From: DATDVL01 sp035290025
GTDB taxonomy: Archaea > Nanobdellota > Nanobdellia > SCGC-AAA011-G17 > DATDVL01
Direction: 5' to 3'
Length of the DNA: 31,980 bases
Assembly: GCA_035290025.1 (NCBI GenBank)
Contig: DATDVL010000060.1
Coordinates: 1-31,980 of the forward strand
In this document: positions 7,528 through 14,036 of the stretch, piece by piece
Layout: each line of letters starts with the position of its first letter
How positions within the stretch are numbered: the first letter of the stretch is position 1
Translations under genes and position numbers: made by a program
The notes under the pieces: generated by a model
Seen by the model: only the letters and a program-made list of their open reading frames with translations
Databases searched by the model: none
Told to the model about the DNA's origin: nothing

Positions 7528-8811
7528 ATGCAGTATATTATCGATTGTCTTGAAGCAATGCCTACAGGTCAGCGTGTTGCTGAAGCGGAAAGTTTGTTTC
7601 ATGCATTTGCTGATGAGAAAGATTGGGAAAGTTCTTTTCCGTATGGTTTCTTGAGAATGGTTTCTGTTTTTAACATGCCAAGTAGGGACTATTGGGAACG
7701 TTTCGTTACAAGTGAAGAATCATTTTTTGGAAAATTACAAGCGTTGTGTGGTGGTTCTTTGCCGCAGGTGTGGTCTGATCATTATCAGCGTTGTTTAAGG
7801 AATAGAGAACATATGCTGGCATTACTAGAGAAGGTGCGAACGCGGGAAAGAACCCCTATGATACACGAAATTCCTCCGTTTATTGATAATTTTGAAGCTA
7901 AAGTAATAGACTGTTATGGTTTGTTCCACGATATCAACGGGTTGCCGATAAGAATTACAGAAGATCGTTTAGGGAGAGGTGGTTATTGCCATGTCTACAG
8001 AGCAAGCATAGGTGATGAAAAAGTAGCGTTGAAGTTGTCTATTCCTAGTCAATTAAAAACTTCATGGGCCTTAGAAGTAAATAACTTCCCGTTAGTATAT
8101 AGATCTATTAGGAAGAATTTGCAGGATCATAGTGGTTTGTTCCAACAGTCACCTTTTGCACGATTGTATCAGACAGTTGGTGGTAAGTATGATATGTATG
8201 CAATATTCATGGAACTAGTTGAGGGAACGGATATGTATACCTTAGTTTCAGAAAATGATAATAGTAACCTAGATGATAAGGTTGCCAAAACAGCTTTTTT
8301 AGTATATGCACAGATGTTATCAACATTGCATAACAAGAGTTTCGTGTTTGGTGATAATAAATTATCAGCAGTTATGATAAGAAATGAAGGAACTTGTTCG
8401 GTAGGTGATAGAACTATTATTCCTGAAGATGTAAGAGTTATTGATTATGACTTTGCTATGCCTCTAGAAGTAATGAACGCAGAGGAAAATAAGCATTTGT
8501 TGCGTATTGGGACCCCACAGTATAGTTCTCGAGAGCAGCGTTTGGCACATTTAACGAGGACGACGATGAGTGATTTGGAGGGTTTTGCTTTGATGTTGGA
8601 TCATTGGTATACAGGTTCTTTATGGAAAGAAGTTTTCAGGGATAATTTTCGTGCTGAAGAAGCTGATAGCATTAATAAGAGAGAATACCCTACCAATCGT
8701 CTCGCTTGTATTCCCGCTCCTCTACAACCTTTGATAAGGGGTGTTCTTGAATATCCGCAAGATGCGAAAATAACAAGTGGTGATTTTGTAACAGAACTGG
8801 AAAGGGTATAA
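7528..8811 (+). CDS. Protein kinase-like protein, second of a tandem pair
   Basis: A 427-aa paralog of the preceding gene, colinear from end to end: compare HEIPPFIDNFEAKV with HKLPPFFDDFDGKV, and the C-terminal RGVLEYPQDAKIT with HDLLRYPQDESLT. The nucleotide loop is LGRGGYCHVYRA (around residue 147) and the Lys is in VALKLS. The catalytic loop FVFGDNKLSAVM keeps the Asp and Lys but has Ala where the metal-binding Asn should be. DFG is DYD, and the F-helix Asp is in MSDLEGFALML. Its defect is thus different from that of its neighbour. The stop codon lies 2 bases from the convergent tRNA-Ser gene. Origin by tandem duplication is inferred from full-length similarity and adjacency. Confidence 0.8.
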   Translation: MQYIIDCLEAMPTGQRVAEAESLFHAFADEKDWESSFPYGFLRMVSVFNMPSRDYWERFVTSEESFFGKLQALCGGSLPQVWSDHYQRCLRNREHMLALLEKVRTRERTPMIHEIPPFIDNFEAKVIDCYGLFHDINGLPIRITEDRLGRGGYCHVYRASIGDEKVALKLSIPSQLKTSWALEVNNFPLVYRSIRKNLQDHSGLFQQSPFARLYQTVGGKYDMYAIFMELVEGTDMYTLVSENDNSNLDDKVAKTAFLVYAQMLSTLHNKSFVFGDNKLSAVMIRNEGTCSVGDRTIIPEDVRVIDYDFAMPLEVMNAEENKHLLRIGTPQYSSREQRLAHLTRTTMSDLEGFALMLDHWYTGSLWKEVFRDNFRAEEADSINKREYPTNRLACIPAPLQPLIRGVLEYPQDAKITSGDFVTELERV

Positions 8812-8813
8812 TA

Positions 8814-8928
8814 CGCCACGGATGGGATTTGAACCCATACGTCCTTGCGGACACAGGATGTTTACCTAGTTAGCAATCTTACGCCATTTTTTAGATGTCT
8901 GCGCGCTACCAGGTTATGCGACCGTGGC
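8814..8928 (-). tRNA. tRNA-Ser(GCU) with two introns
   Basis: A class II tRNA. Acceptor GCCACGG (8928-8922) pairs with CCGTGGC (8821-8815), with G73 at 8814 as in serine tRNAs. The T arm is ATGGG-TTCAAAT-CCCAT and the long variable arm has GTCC-GCAA-GGAC. Removing intron 1 (8898-8879, 20 bases) and intron 2 (8870-8860, 11 bases) gives anticodon stem CAGGA/TCCTG (5 of 5 pairs) around loop TTGCTAA, anticodon GCU. Intron 1 falls between positions 29 and 30 with a BHB of central helix GCGC/GCGT, bulges AG^A and AA^G, and inner helix CAT/ATG. Intron 2 is at 37/38 with central helix TTGC/GTAA and bulges TA^A and AC^A. The D stem contains one A:C mismatch. The mature length is 84 bases, without an encoded CCA. 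Confidence 0.85.
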
Positions 8929-8929
8929 T

Positions 8930-9538
8930 CTAATTTTTAAAAATCAAGAGGTATTTATTTAAATGTTTCGTATTAGAAGAACCGACTAATTTCATCCATT
9001 TTTTAATCATTTTAACACCATTTACACAAATTCTGTAAGTTTGGGTTCTCCTATCAACCCATTGATGAAAACGTAAGTCAAAAGTTGTGAGTAACAAAGA
9101 GACATCATTAATAAGTTTTAGTGAGGAACTGCCGATCTCAATTCGAGGATAATCAACTTTGTCAAACCGTAAACACCCATCAGTATCAAATAAACCACGT
9201 AGAAAATATTTAGAACTTACTGATGATTGTAGAATAACTTCAGGAATCCAAATAATATGACTCTTTTTACCAATAGGCATCTCGTTTTCTAGTAAAAATG
9301 ATGTTAGTCTTTTATCACAGGTCTGAACCCCAATACAACCATTTTTACCTCCGCTTCGATATTTCAAGATAAAGTCTCTTTTAAAAATTTTCTTTAGTAA
9401 CGGCAAAACGTGTAAGTGATAATAACCATATTCTTTTAGATCACCTCGAAGTTCCCAAACAAGTGTGCTATTTACTCTGTATAGAGTCCCATCTCCTACA
9501 TGCATCCCTAATAATTCAGCCTCAAACTTAGATACCAT
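8930..9538 (-). CDS. LAGLIDADG homing endonuclease 1, abutting tRNA-Ser
   Basis: A 202-aa double-motif LAGLIDADG protein with AELLGMHVGDG near the N-terminus and FLRGLFDTDGC near residues 110-120; the conserved acidic residues of both active-site helices are present. The open frame extends 34 codons further upstream, but that part would cover the rtcA promoter and lacks family resemblance, so the ATG at 9538 is chosen. The stop codon TAG ends 1 base before the tRNA-Ser 5' end on the same strand, and the tRNA's TATA box lies inside this gene. The coding strand has balanced A and T and lacks the G/T skew of its neighbours, a sign of acquisition. It is clearly related to the endonuclease at 11.8-12.6 kb (shared xPIGKK and xxKHLxK blocks). 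Confidence 0.88.
   Translation of the reverse strand: MVSKFEAELLGMHVGDGTLYRVNSTLVWELRGDLKEYGYYHLHVLPLLKKIFKRDFILKYRSGGKNGCIGVQTCDKRLTSFLLENEMPIGKKSHIIWIPEVILQSSVSSKYFLRGLFDTDGCLRFDKVDYPRIEIGSSSLKLINDVSLLLTTFDLRFHQWVDRRTQTYRICVNGVKMIKKWMKLVGSSNTKHLNKYLLIFKN
8952..8964 (-). promoter_or_regulatory. TATA box for tRNA-Ser inside endonuclease 1
   Basis: On the minus strand ATTTAAATAAATA, centred about 30 bases upstream of the tRNA 5' end at 8928 and lying in the last codons of the endonuclease gene. Confidence 0.5.
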
Positions 9539-9608
9539 AATGGGTAGAAAGAGAAATTTCTTAATATAATCTTCGGAAGAAATATCGGAAAAATTCCGGA
9601 TAAAATGG

Positions 9609-9616
9609 TTTATAAA
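9609..9616 (+). promoter_or_regulatory. TATA box for rtcA
   Basis: TTTATAAA is centred 26-27 bases upstream of the rtcA ATG, consistent with a leaderless message. Confidence 0.6.
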
Positions 9617-9638
9617 GATAATCCTTCTTAGAGTATGC

Positions 9639-10661
9639 ATGATTACAATTGATGGTACTAATGGTGGTGGTCAGGTGTTGCGTACTGCTTTATCGCTGTC
9701 TGCTATTACACAGCAGCCTTTTTTGCTGCAGAATATTCGTGGTGCTCGTCCGAAGCCAGGTATGGGTGCTCAACATGTGATGGCAGTGAAGGCAGCGAGT
9801 GATATCTGTCATGCTTCTGCGGAGGGTGCTAAGCGAGATAGTATGTCTTTGCGATTTATGCCGGGTAAGATTAAGGGTGGGTCGTTTTCTTGGGATATTG
9901 GTACTGCTGGTTCTACAACGTTGATTTTGCAGACGGTGCTCCCCATATTATTCTATGCTGATGGTCCTTCTAAAATAACCATCAGGGGTGGTACAGATAC
10001 AGAGCATGCGTTGCCGTCGTTGGATGCTCGTGATGTTTTTCTTGATGTGGTATGTCGTATGAATCTAGACGTTGATATGTCTATTGATAGTTTTGGTTTT
10101 TTTCCTAAAGGCCAGGGTCAGATTACTGCTACTATTGTTCCTAATAAAAGATTTTCTGGTGTGCATATATCTAATCGTGGTCTTCCTGAGCGTTTGCAGG
10201 TTACTGCTGTGGTGAGTAAGGATTTGCAGGGAAAGAAGGTTGCTGAGCGTATGGTGCAGGCGTTTATGGAGAAAGTAGTTTGGGTAAATAGTAAAGAAGT
10301 TAAGGAAGATTATGTTACGACTGCTGACACAGGTGGTTTTTTGCATGCACACACGCATTTTACGAATACAGTTTTAGGTGCAACAGTCTTGGCGGAGAAG
10401 AAAAAGTCTGCTGAGCATATTGGTTATGAGGTTGCTGCGTTGTTGAATCAAGAATTAGCGAGTGCTGCAACAGTTGATGGTTATACTGCTGATCAGTTGA
10501 TGGTATATTTTGCTTTGGCAGGTGATGGTAGTTGTAAGGTTCGTGAAATTACTGATCATATGCGTTCAAATGCTGCTGTTATTGAACAATTTTTGCCTGT
10601 CAAGTTCACTTTTGAGAATAATGAATTAAAAGTAAATACTATTAAAAGTGAAAGGGGTTAA
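9639..10661 (+). CDS. rtcA: RNA 3'-terminal phosphate cyclase
   Basis: This enzyme converts RNA 3'-phosphate ends to 2',3'-cyclic phosphate through an adenylated enzyme. The 340-aa protein has the family length and its blocks in order: IDGTNGGGQVLRTALSLSAI, RGARPKPGMGAQH, GGSFSWDIGTAGSTTLILQTVLP, RGGTDTEHALPS, GFFPKGQGQ, and the C-terminal ITDHMRSNAAVIEQF with the expected nucleotidyl His. It is flanked by intron-containing tRNA genes; archaeal intron cleavage leaves 2',3'-cyclic phosphate ends that the RtcB ligase joins, so a role near tRNA processing is conceivable, but that link is only inferred from position. The 3' end overlaps the convergent transporter gene by 20 bases. Confidence 0.96.
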   Translation: MITIDGTNGGGQVLRTALSLSAITQQPFLLQNIRGARPKPGMGAQHVMAVKAASDICHASAEGAKRDSMSLRFMPGKIKGGSFSWDIGTAGSTTLILQTVLPILFYADGPSKITIRGGTDTEHALPSLDARDVFLDVVCRMNLDVDMSIDSFGFFPKGQGQITATIVPNKRFSGVHISNRGLPERLQVTAVVSKDLQGKKVAERMVQAFMEKVVWVNSKEVKEDYVTTADTGGFLHAHTHFTNTVLGATVLAEKKKSAEHIGYEVAALLNQELASAATVDGYTADQLMVYFALAGDGSCKVREITDHMRSNAAVIEQFLPVKFTFENNELKVNTIKSERG

Positions 10662-11310
10662 ACTTAGTAGTATAATCATAAGCGTCCACGCCTTCTGCTC
10701 GTTTTAGGAACTTTACAATTCGGTAAGTAAGTGGTGTTGCTATAATTTCATAAACAACCTTGAGGATATATCCAGAAAGGATTGCAGGTAATAACAAGTT
10801 ATTGGGAAAAACGCCGTAAAATGCTAATATTACAAAAACAGTACTGTCAATTCCTTCTCCCACGATGGTTGAGCCAATAGTTCTCATCCAAAGATGTCTT
10901 CCTTGAGTAAGAAGTTTCATTTTTGCGAGCACAAAGGAGTTTGAAAATTCTCCTAACCAGTAAGCGATGAGTGATGCTAGGGCTATACGAGGTACTAATC
11001 CTAGAATAGTATTATATGCTGTTTGATTCAGCCAGCCCATGGCGGGTGGTAATATACCAACAAGCCAGTAGACAAGTGACATAAGTAATAAAACAAAAAA
11101 TCCTGTCCAAATAATCTTTCTTGATTGTTTATAGCCATATACTTCAGTAAGAACATCTCCAAAAATGTAGGTTAAGGGAAAGACGATAATACCTCCAGAA
11201 ACAATGAATGGACCAATACTGATAAGTTTTGTTGCAACAGTGTTTGATAGCATGAGTAAGGCAACAAATAATGATGAAATAAAGGTGTAATATCTATAGG
11301 ATGACGACAT
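10642..11310 (-). CDS. Queuosine precursor transporter (YhhQ/DUF165 family)
   Basis: A 222-aa integral membrane protein with about six spans. Family features visible are the N-terminal LLMLSNTVATKL, the VFPLTYIFGDVLTEVYGYKQSRKIIW block, an Asn/Glu-bearing segment YWLGEFSNSFVLAKMK, and RTIGSTIVGEGIDSTVFV. These define the YhhQ/QPTR (DUF165) family, whose characterised members import queuosine precursors such as preQ0/preQ1. In archaea the end product could be archaeosine or queuosine; no synthesis genes are present in the window. A TATA box is centred 28 bases upstream of the ATG. Confidence 0.9.
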   Translation of the reverse strand: MSSSYRYYTFISSLFVALLMLSNTVATKLISIGPFIVSGGIIVFPLTYIFGDVLTEVYGYKQSRKIIWTGFFVLLLMSLVYWLVGILPPAMGWLNQTAYNTILGLVPRIALASLIAYWLGEFSNSFVLAKMKLLTQGRHLWMRTIGSTIVGEGIDSTVFVILAFYGVFPNNLLLPAILSGYILKVVYEIIATPLTYRIVKFLKRAEGVDAYDYTTKFNPFHF

Positions 11311-11332
11311 AAAAAGTAGGTATAAAATTAGG

Positions 11333-11345
11333 TTTTATATAGTTT
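11333..11345 (-). promoter_or_regulatory. TATA box for the YhhQ-family gene
   Basis: On the minus strand AAACTATATAAAA, matching the recurrent promoter motif, centred about 28 bases upstream of the ATG at 11310. Confidence 0.6.
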
Positions 11346-11377
11346 ATTAAAAGTAAAAAAGAAATAAAAGGATGTTG

Positions 11378-11620
11378 TTACATCCCACAGCATTTTCTGC
11401 AATTCATGCCTTTCTTTTTGAAGACGTGTCCTGCGACTAAGAGTACCATACCTACTAAGTACCAGATATAGGTCATAAACCATGCTTCATTGCCTGTTTG
11501 CATTATCCATCCTTTAACTAAGAAGAATAGTGCTGCTGCGCAGAGTATGACGCCGATTAGTCCGCTTCCTAAGTTGCACGTACATTGTAGTTCTTCCATT
11601 CTGCTCATTGTTTTTGCCAT
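11378..11620 (-). CDS. Small two-span membrane protein with terminal cysteines
   Basis: An 80-aa protein with two predicted spans (LGSGLIGVILCAAALFFLVKG and YIWYLVGMVLLVAGHVF), a Cys near the N-terminus (EELQCTCNL) and a C-terminal CRKCC cluster. CxC and CxxCC motifs at the two ends suggest metal binding or disulfide contacts, but no family is recognised. The ATG at 11620 is chosen over an upstream TTG because a strong Shine-Dalgarno sequence, GGAGGT at 11636-11631, lies 10 bases ahead of it. A TATA-like region at 11665-11675 and a perfect 10-base palindrome upstream of it suggest a regulated promoter with a short leader. Confidence 0.75.
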   Translation of the reverse strand: MAKTMSRMEELQCTCNLGSGLIGVILCAAALFFLVKGWIMQTGNEAWFMTYIWYLVGMVLLVAGHVFKKKGMNCRKCCGM

Positions 11621-11664
11621 AAAGTATAACACCTCCAAAATGTGTTGGTTTTCTTAAGGAAAAT

Positions 11665-11675
11665 TATATTAAAAA
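11665..11675 (-). promoter_or_regulatory. TATA-like box for the Cys-rich small membrane protein
   Basis: The minus strand reads TTTTTAATATAAT around here, about 50 bases before the ATG at 11620, which leaves a leader of roughly 25 bases containing the Shine-Dalgarno sequence. Confidence 0.4.
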
Positions 11676-11681
11676 GCTTCT

Positions 11682-11691
11682 GGAGTACTCC
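11682..11691. promoter_or_regulatory. Palindrome GGAGTACTCC, possible operator
   Basis: A perfect 10-base inverted repeat just upstream (minus-strand sense) of the TATA-like box of the small membrane protein, and upstream of the TATA box of the initiator tRNA on the plus strand. The position suits a regulator site; the function is inferred. Confidence 0.3.
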
Positions 11692-11722
11692 GAGGGGGTA
11701 GTTTTTTGCCGATTCCATAAGG

Positions 11723-11731
11723 CTTTTAAAG
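11723..11731 (+). promoter_or_regulatory. TATA box for initiator tRNA-Met
   Basis: CTTTTAAAG is centred 26 bases upstream of the first base of the tRNA at 11753, which independently supports the 5' end assigned to this interrupted gene. Confidence 0.6.
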
Positions 11732-11752
11732 AGTCTGGGGTACATTCATTGC

Positions 11753-11910
11753 AGCGAGGTAGAACAGCCAGGAGACTTGTAAAAAGCCTGAATGTTCGTC
11801 TCTGTCGTCAACGATGGCGAAAGGGGCTCATAGCTGTTGTGAGGCACCCGAATAATAGTCCTGCAAAGGATTCTTCGGGATGGTCGGAGGTTCAAATCCT
11901 TCCCTCGCTA
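11753..11910 (+). tRNA. Initiator tRNA-Met(CAU) with four introns
   Basis: Acceptor AGCGAGG (11753-11759) pairs with CCTCGCT (11903-11909), giving A1:U72 and A73 as in archaeal initiators. Four introns are inferred: 11775-11792 (D loop), 11801-11823 (28/29), 11833-11845 (37/38) and 11853-11881 (44/45). After removal the 75-base RNA has D stem GAAC/GTTC, anticodon stem TCGGG/CCCGA, loop CTCATAA, variable loop AGGTC and T arm GGAGG-TTCAAAT-CCTTC, all paired. Each junction sits in 3-base bulges flanking a 4-base helix: CAGG/CCTG, TTCG/CGAA, CTCA/TGAG and CCCG/CGGG. The D loop closely matches that of known archaeal initiator tRNAs. The 3' half is overlapped in antisense by endonuclease 2. The fourth intron has a T:C mismatch in its inner helix and is the least certain. 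Confidence 0.88.
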
Positions 11911-12643
11911 TCACTTTTAAGTAGTACTTATTTATCTTTTCTAAATGTTTCGGGCTTTGAAAGTTTAACGTTTCGCACCAATGGTTTAAATTTTCGAAAC
12001 CGGACATTTCTAAACGACTAATAATAGTATAACATTTCTTATTTCGTTTGTCCTTTACCCGATAGTTATAACGTGTAGCCACATTAAACCCAGCATTACG
12101 TAAATAATTAGTAACTTGGTTAATAAGGTAATCTTTTTTCGATGATAATGAAATAACAGGATAATAAGGATAATCCCTGTAACGTTTTTTAAAAGAGATA
12201 CATCCATCAGTGTCGAATAATCCTTGGATAAAATAAGGTATAAGGTCCGGTCTCTCTAAAATTACTAAAGGTATCTGAAGATAGTCATACTTTTTCCCTA
12301 TAGGTAATCCAATAACTTGAGTAAGATAAAGAAATAAGCTTTTTGAATATATTCTAAAACCATAAATAGTCCCTTTTTTATTCTTTTTAAAGAACTGCAT
12401 AGCTGGGCTAATTCCAAAAAGATTTTTGAGAAGTGATCTAATAATCAGGTCATAATAAGATTTCTCATCAATAGGATGCCCAGCACAATGAATAGAGTAT
12501 TCATGTTTATTTTTCCTGTAATGAATGCAGCCATCACCTGTTAAAACACCAATTAAGTAAGCAAGTTCGGGGGTTATAGTTAAAGGAAGAACTAAACCTT
12601 TAGAACGATCAAGTTTTGAAAGAGGAATGTTAAATTGAGTCAT
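11828..12643 (-). CDS. LAGLIDADG homing endonuclease 2, overlapping initiator tRNA antisense
   Basis: A 271-aa protein with two LAGLIDADG-type helices: LAYLIGVLTGDGC near residue 30 and YFIQGLFDTDGC near residue 145. Between them is the block LPIGKKYDYLQIP shared with endonuclease 1. The family-like sequence ends around KHLEKINKYYLKV; the last 28 or so residues (REGFEPPT onward) are the antisense of the tRNA-Met T arm and introns, so the frame reads into the tRNA for want of an earlier stop. The start ATG at 12643 has a TATA box 27 bases upstream. The coding region lacks the G/T strand skew of its surroundings. A role in spreading one of the tRNA introns is plausible but not shown. Confidence 0.87.
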   Translation of the reverse strand: MTQFNIPLSKLDRSKGLVLPLTITPELAYLIGVLTGDGCIHYRKNKHEYSIHCAGHPIDEKSYYDLIIRSLLKNLFGISPAMQFFKKNKKGTIYGFRIYSKSLFLYLTQVIGLPIGKKYDYLQIPLVILERPDLIPYFIQGLFDTDGCISFKKRYRDYPYYPVISLSSKKDYLINQVTNYLRNAGFNVATRYNYRVKDKRNKKCYTIISRLEMSGFENLNHWCETLNFQSPKHLEKINKYYLKVIAREGFEPPTIPKNPLQDYYSGASQQL

Positions 12644-12666
12644 ATCAAGTCAAAGAATAATTTTAA

Positions 12667-12674
12667 TTTATATA
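12667..12674 (-). promoter_or_regulatory. TATA box for endonuclease 2
   Basis: On the minus strand TATATAAA, centred about 27 bases upstream of the ATG at 12643; the endonuclease therefore has its own promoter. Confidence 0.55.
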
Positions 12675-12747
12675 CATTCTCGGCGCGCTTGTCAAGTATG
12701 TCAAGTGACCTCCTTTTGTGCCTAGAACTGCCGGAAATCTTTCGGTT

Positions 12748-13170
12748 TTATGGTCGCTGCATAAACTGTTGAAACTCTTGATATTCTTTATCTCGTTGTT
12801 CCTGTTCTTCCATGCTCATTTCGGGAATTTTGTTAGAATCAGGTAGCTTGTAGATGAATCCAAGTCGTGATTTCAGATTTTCAGCAAGGTTTGGTCTCAC
12901 GACAAGTCTAAAAGGGCGAGAATCAAGGAAGCGCCAGTCAGCGGTTTCTCCTTCTACGTATTCTTCTACTGTTGTTTTGTCTCCATCCAAATCGCAGTAG
13001 AGTTTTCTTTTTCCATAGTTTACTGCTGATCCTTCTACAATGTTAATATAGTTAGGTGTTGGTAATGCTGGTTGGTTTTTTATTTTTTTAATATCTCTAA
13101 TAATAACGTGTCCTGCAACTGCAGCAACGATGCCTACAAGTACACTGGTGTATAATGTTTTTCTTCTCAT
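12748..13170 (-). CDS. Hypothetical membrane-anchored protein
   Basis: A 140-aa protein with one N-terminal membrane segment (TLYTSVLVGIVAAVAGHVII) followed by a soluble part with GSAVNYGKRKLYCDLDGDKTTVEEY and a charged Glu/Gln-rich tail ending in EYQEFQQFMQRP. The ATG at 13170 is preferred over one 21 codons upstream because GGGG lies 6 bases ahead of it. No family is recognised; the single Cys and the DLDGD stretch could suggest metal contact, but that is weak. It is divergent from the TrmB-type regulator. Confidence 0.65.
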   Translation of the reverse strand: MRRKTLYTSVLVGIVAAVAGHVIIRDIKKIKNQPALPTPNYINIVEGSAVNYGKRKLYCDLDGDKTTVEEYVEGETADWRFLDSRPFRLVVRPNLAENLKSRLGFIYKLPDSNKIPEMSMEEQEQRDKEYQEFQQFMQRP

Positions 13171-13253
13171 TTTTTCCCCTATTAACATTAAGACAATAGG
13201 TAAAAAAGAATATTTAAGTATTGTTTCCTCCATAAGAGGATATAGTCGATAGG

Positions 13254-13265
13254 TTTTTATAATAA
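13254..13265 (+). promoter_or_regulatory. TATA box for the TrmB-like regulator
   Basis: TTTTTATAATAA is centred 25 bases upstream of the ATG at 13284, predicting a leaderless transcript. Confidence 0.6.
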
Positions 13266-13283
13266 TAGCAAGAAGAAGATAGG

Positions 13284-14036
13284 ATGGATTTTCATATATT
13301 AGAAGAGATTGGCTTTACGAAGCGCGAAGTGCAGGTCTATGTTACATTGTTAGAACTAAATGAGTCTTCTATTGGTAATATTGCTAAAAAGTCAAGAGTA
13401 ACACCAGCTAAGACTTATTTAATCTTGGAGAAGTTGAAGGAAAAGGGTCTTATTACTTCTGTGATTAAGAATAATATACAATGGTTTCAGGCTTTGAATC
13501 CAGACCGTATTCTTTATTATTTAAAAGAACAAAAAAGAATTATTAATGAAAAGGAATCGATAGTAAAAAATATTCTTCCTCAGTTACAGAAAAAGCAGGA
13601 ATTAGTTGCTCAACACAGTGCTACAATTTATGAGTCTGCGCAAGGTTGGCGTGCTTTATATGATGAAATATTGGATTACTTAGTAAAACAGAAAGAGGAT
13701 TTTATTGGTTTCACACTAGGTAATGAGTTTGATGCGCCCGATGCTAATCTTTTCTTTAAGCAATATGACGCTCGTCGTGAAGAACAAGGAATTACTGTAC
13801 GATTAGTGGGTTTAGAGAAACAGCGTAAATTTTTAGTGGAACAGTATACAAAGCGTAAAAATGTTAAATTGCGATATACTGATCTTCCTCTTCCTACGGG
13901 TATTATTATCTTTGCTGATAAGGTTGCTCAGTTGGTGTGGGGTGACGTCCCTGTTGCCTTTGTTATGCAGTCTAAGAGTGTTGCTGATGACTATCGTAAG
14001 TTTTTCGAGTATGTTTGGAAGATCGCTAAGCCGTAA
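13284..14036 (+). CDS. TrmB-family transcriptional regulator
   Basis: A 250-aa protein with the N-terminal winged helix of the TrmB family: LEEIGFTKREVQVYVTLLELNESSIGNIAKKSRVTPAKTYLILEKLKEKGLI, in which the family's typical opening xxxGLxxxExxVYxxLL is recognisable. A coiled-coil linker (about residues 80-115) and a C-terminal effector-like domain follow, with YESAQGWRALYDEILDYL similar to the phospholipase-D-like fold of TrmB C-terminal halves. In characterised members that part binds sugars; many DPANN and euryarchaeal paralogs of this size have unknown ligands. It lies back to back with the membrane-anchored gene and converges with thiI, its stop directly adjoining the thiI stop. Confidence 0.88.
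   Translation: MDFHILEEIGFTKREVQVYVTLLELNESSIGNIAKKSRVTPAKTYLILEKLKEKGLITSVIKNNIQWFQALNPDRILYYLKEQKRIINEKESIVKNILPQLQKKQELVAQHSATIYESAQGWRALYDEILDYLVKQKEDFIGFTLGNEFDAPDANLFFKQYDARREEQGITVRLVGLEKQRKFLVEQYTKRKNVKLRYTDLPLPTGIIIFADKVAQLVWGDVPVAFVMQSKSVADDYRKFFEYVWKIAKP

Noticed and set aside
8814..8928. An amber (CUA) or TCU anticodon for the first tRNA
   Set aside because: Reading the loop as CATCTAA leaves the anticodon stem mispaired. The two-intron model gives a perfect stem, the correct GCU loop, and G73 with a long variable arm typical of serine tRNA.
9539..9640. Longer N-terminus of endonuclease 1 starting at 9640
   Set aside because: It would cover the rtcA promoter and overlap the rtcA start, and the extra 34 residues show no LAGLIDADG family features.
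11749..12021. Plus-strand 90-aa frame across the tRNA region
   Set aside because: It coincides with the initiator tRNA exons and introns and the antisense of the endonuclease; it has no start signal of its own.
12675..12747. Possible tRNA or bacterial-type promoter (TTGACA repeats) between endonuclease 2 and the next gene
   Set aside because: There is no T-loop consensus or acceptor pairing, and the neighbouring genes have archaeal TATA boxes; the TTGACA words appear to be chance.
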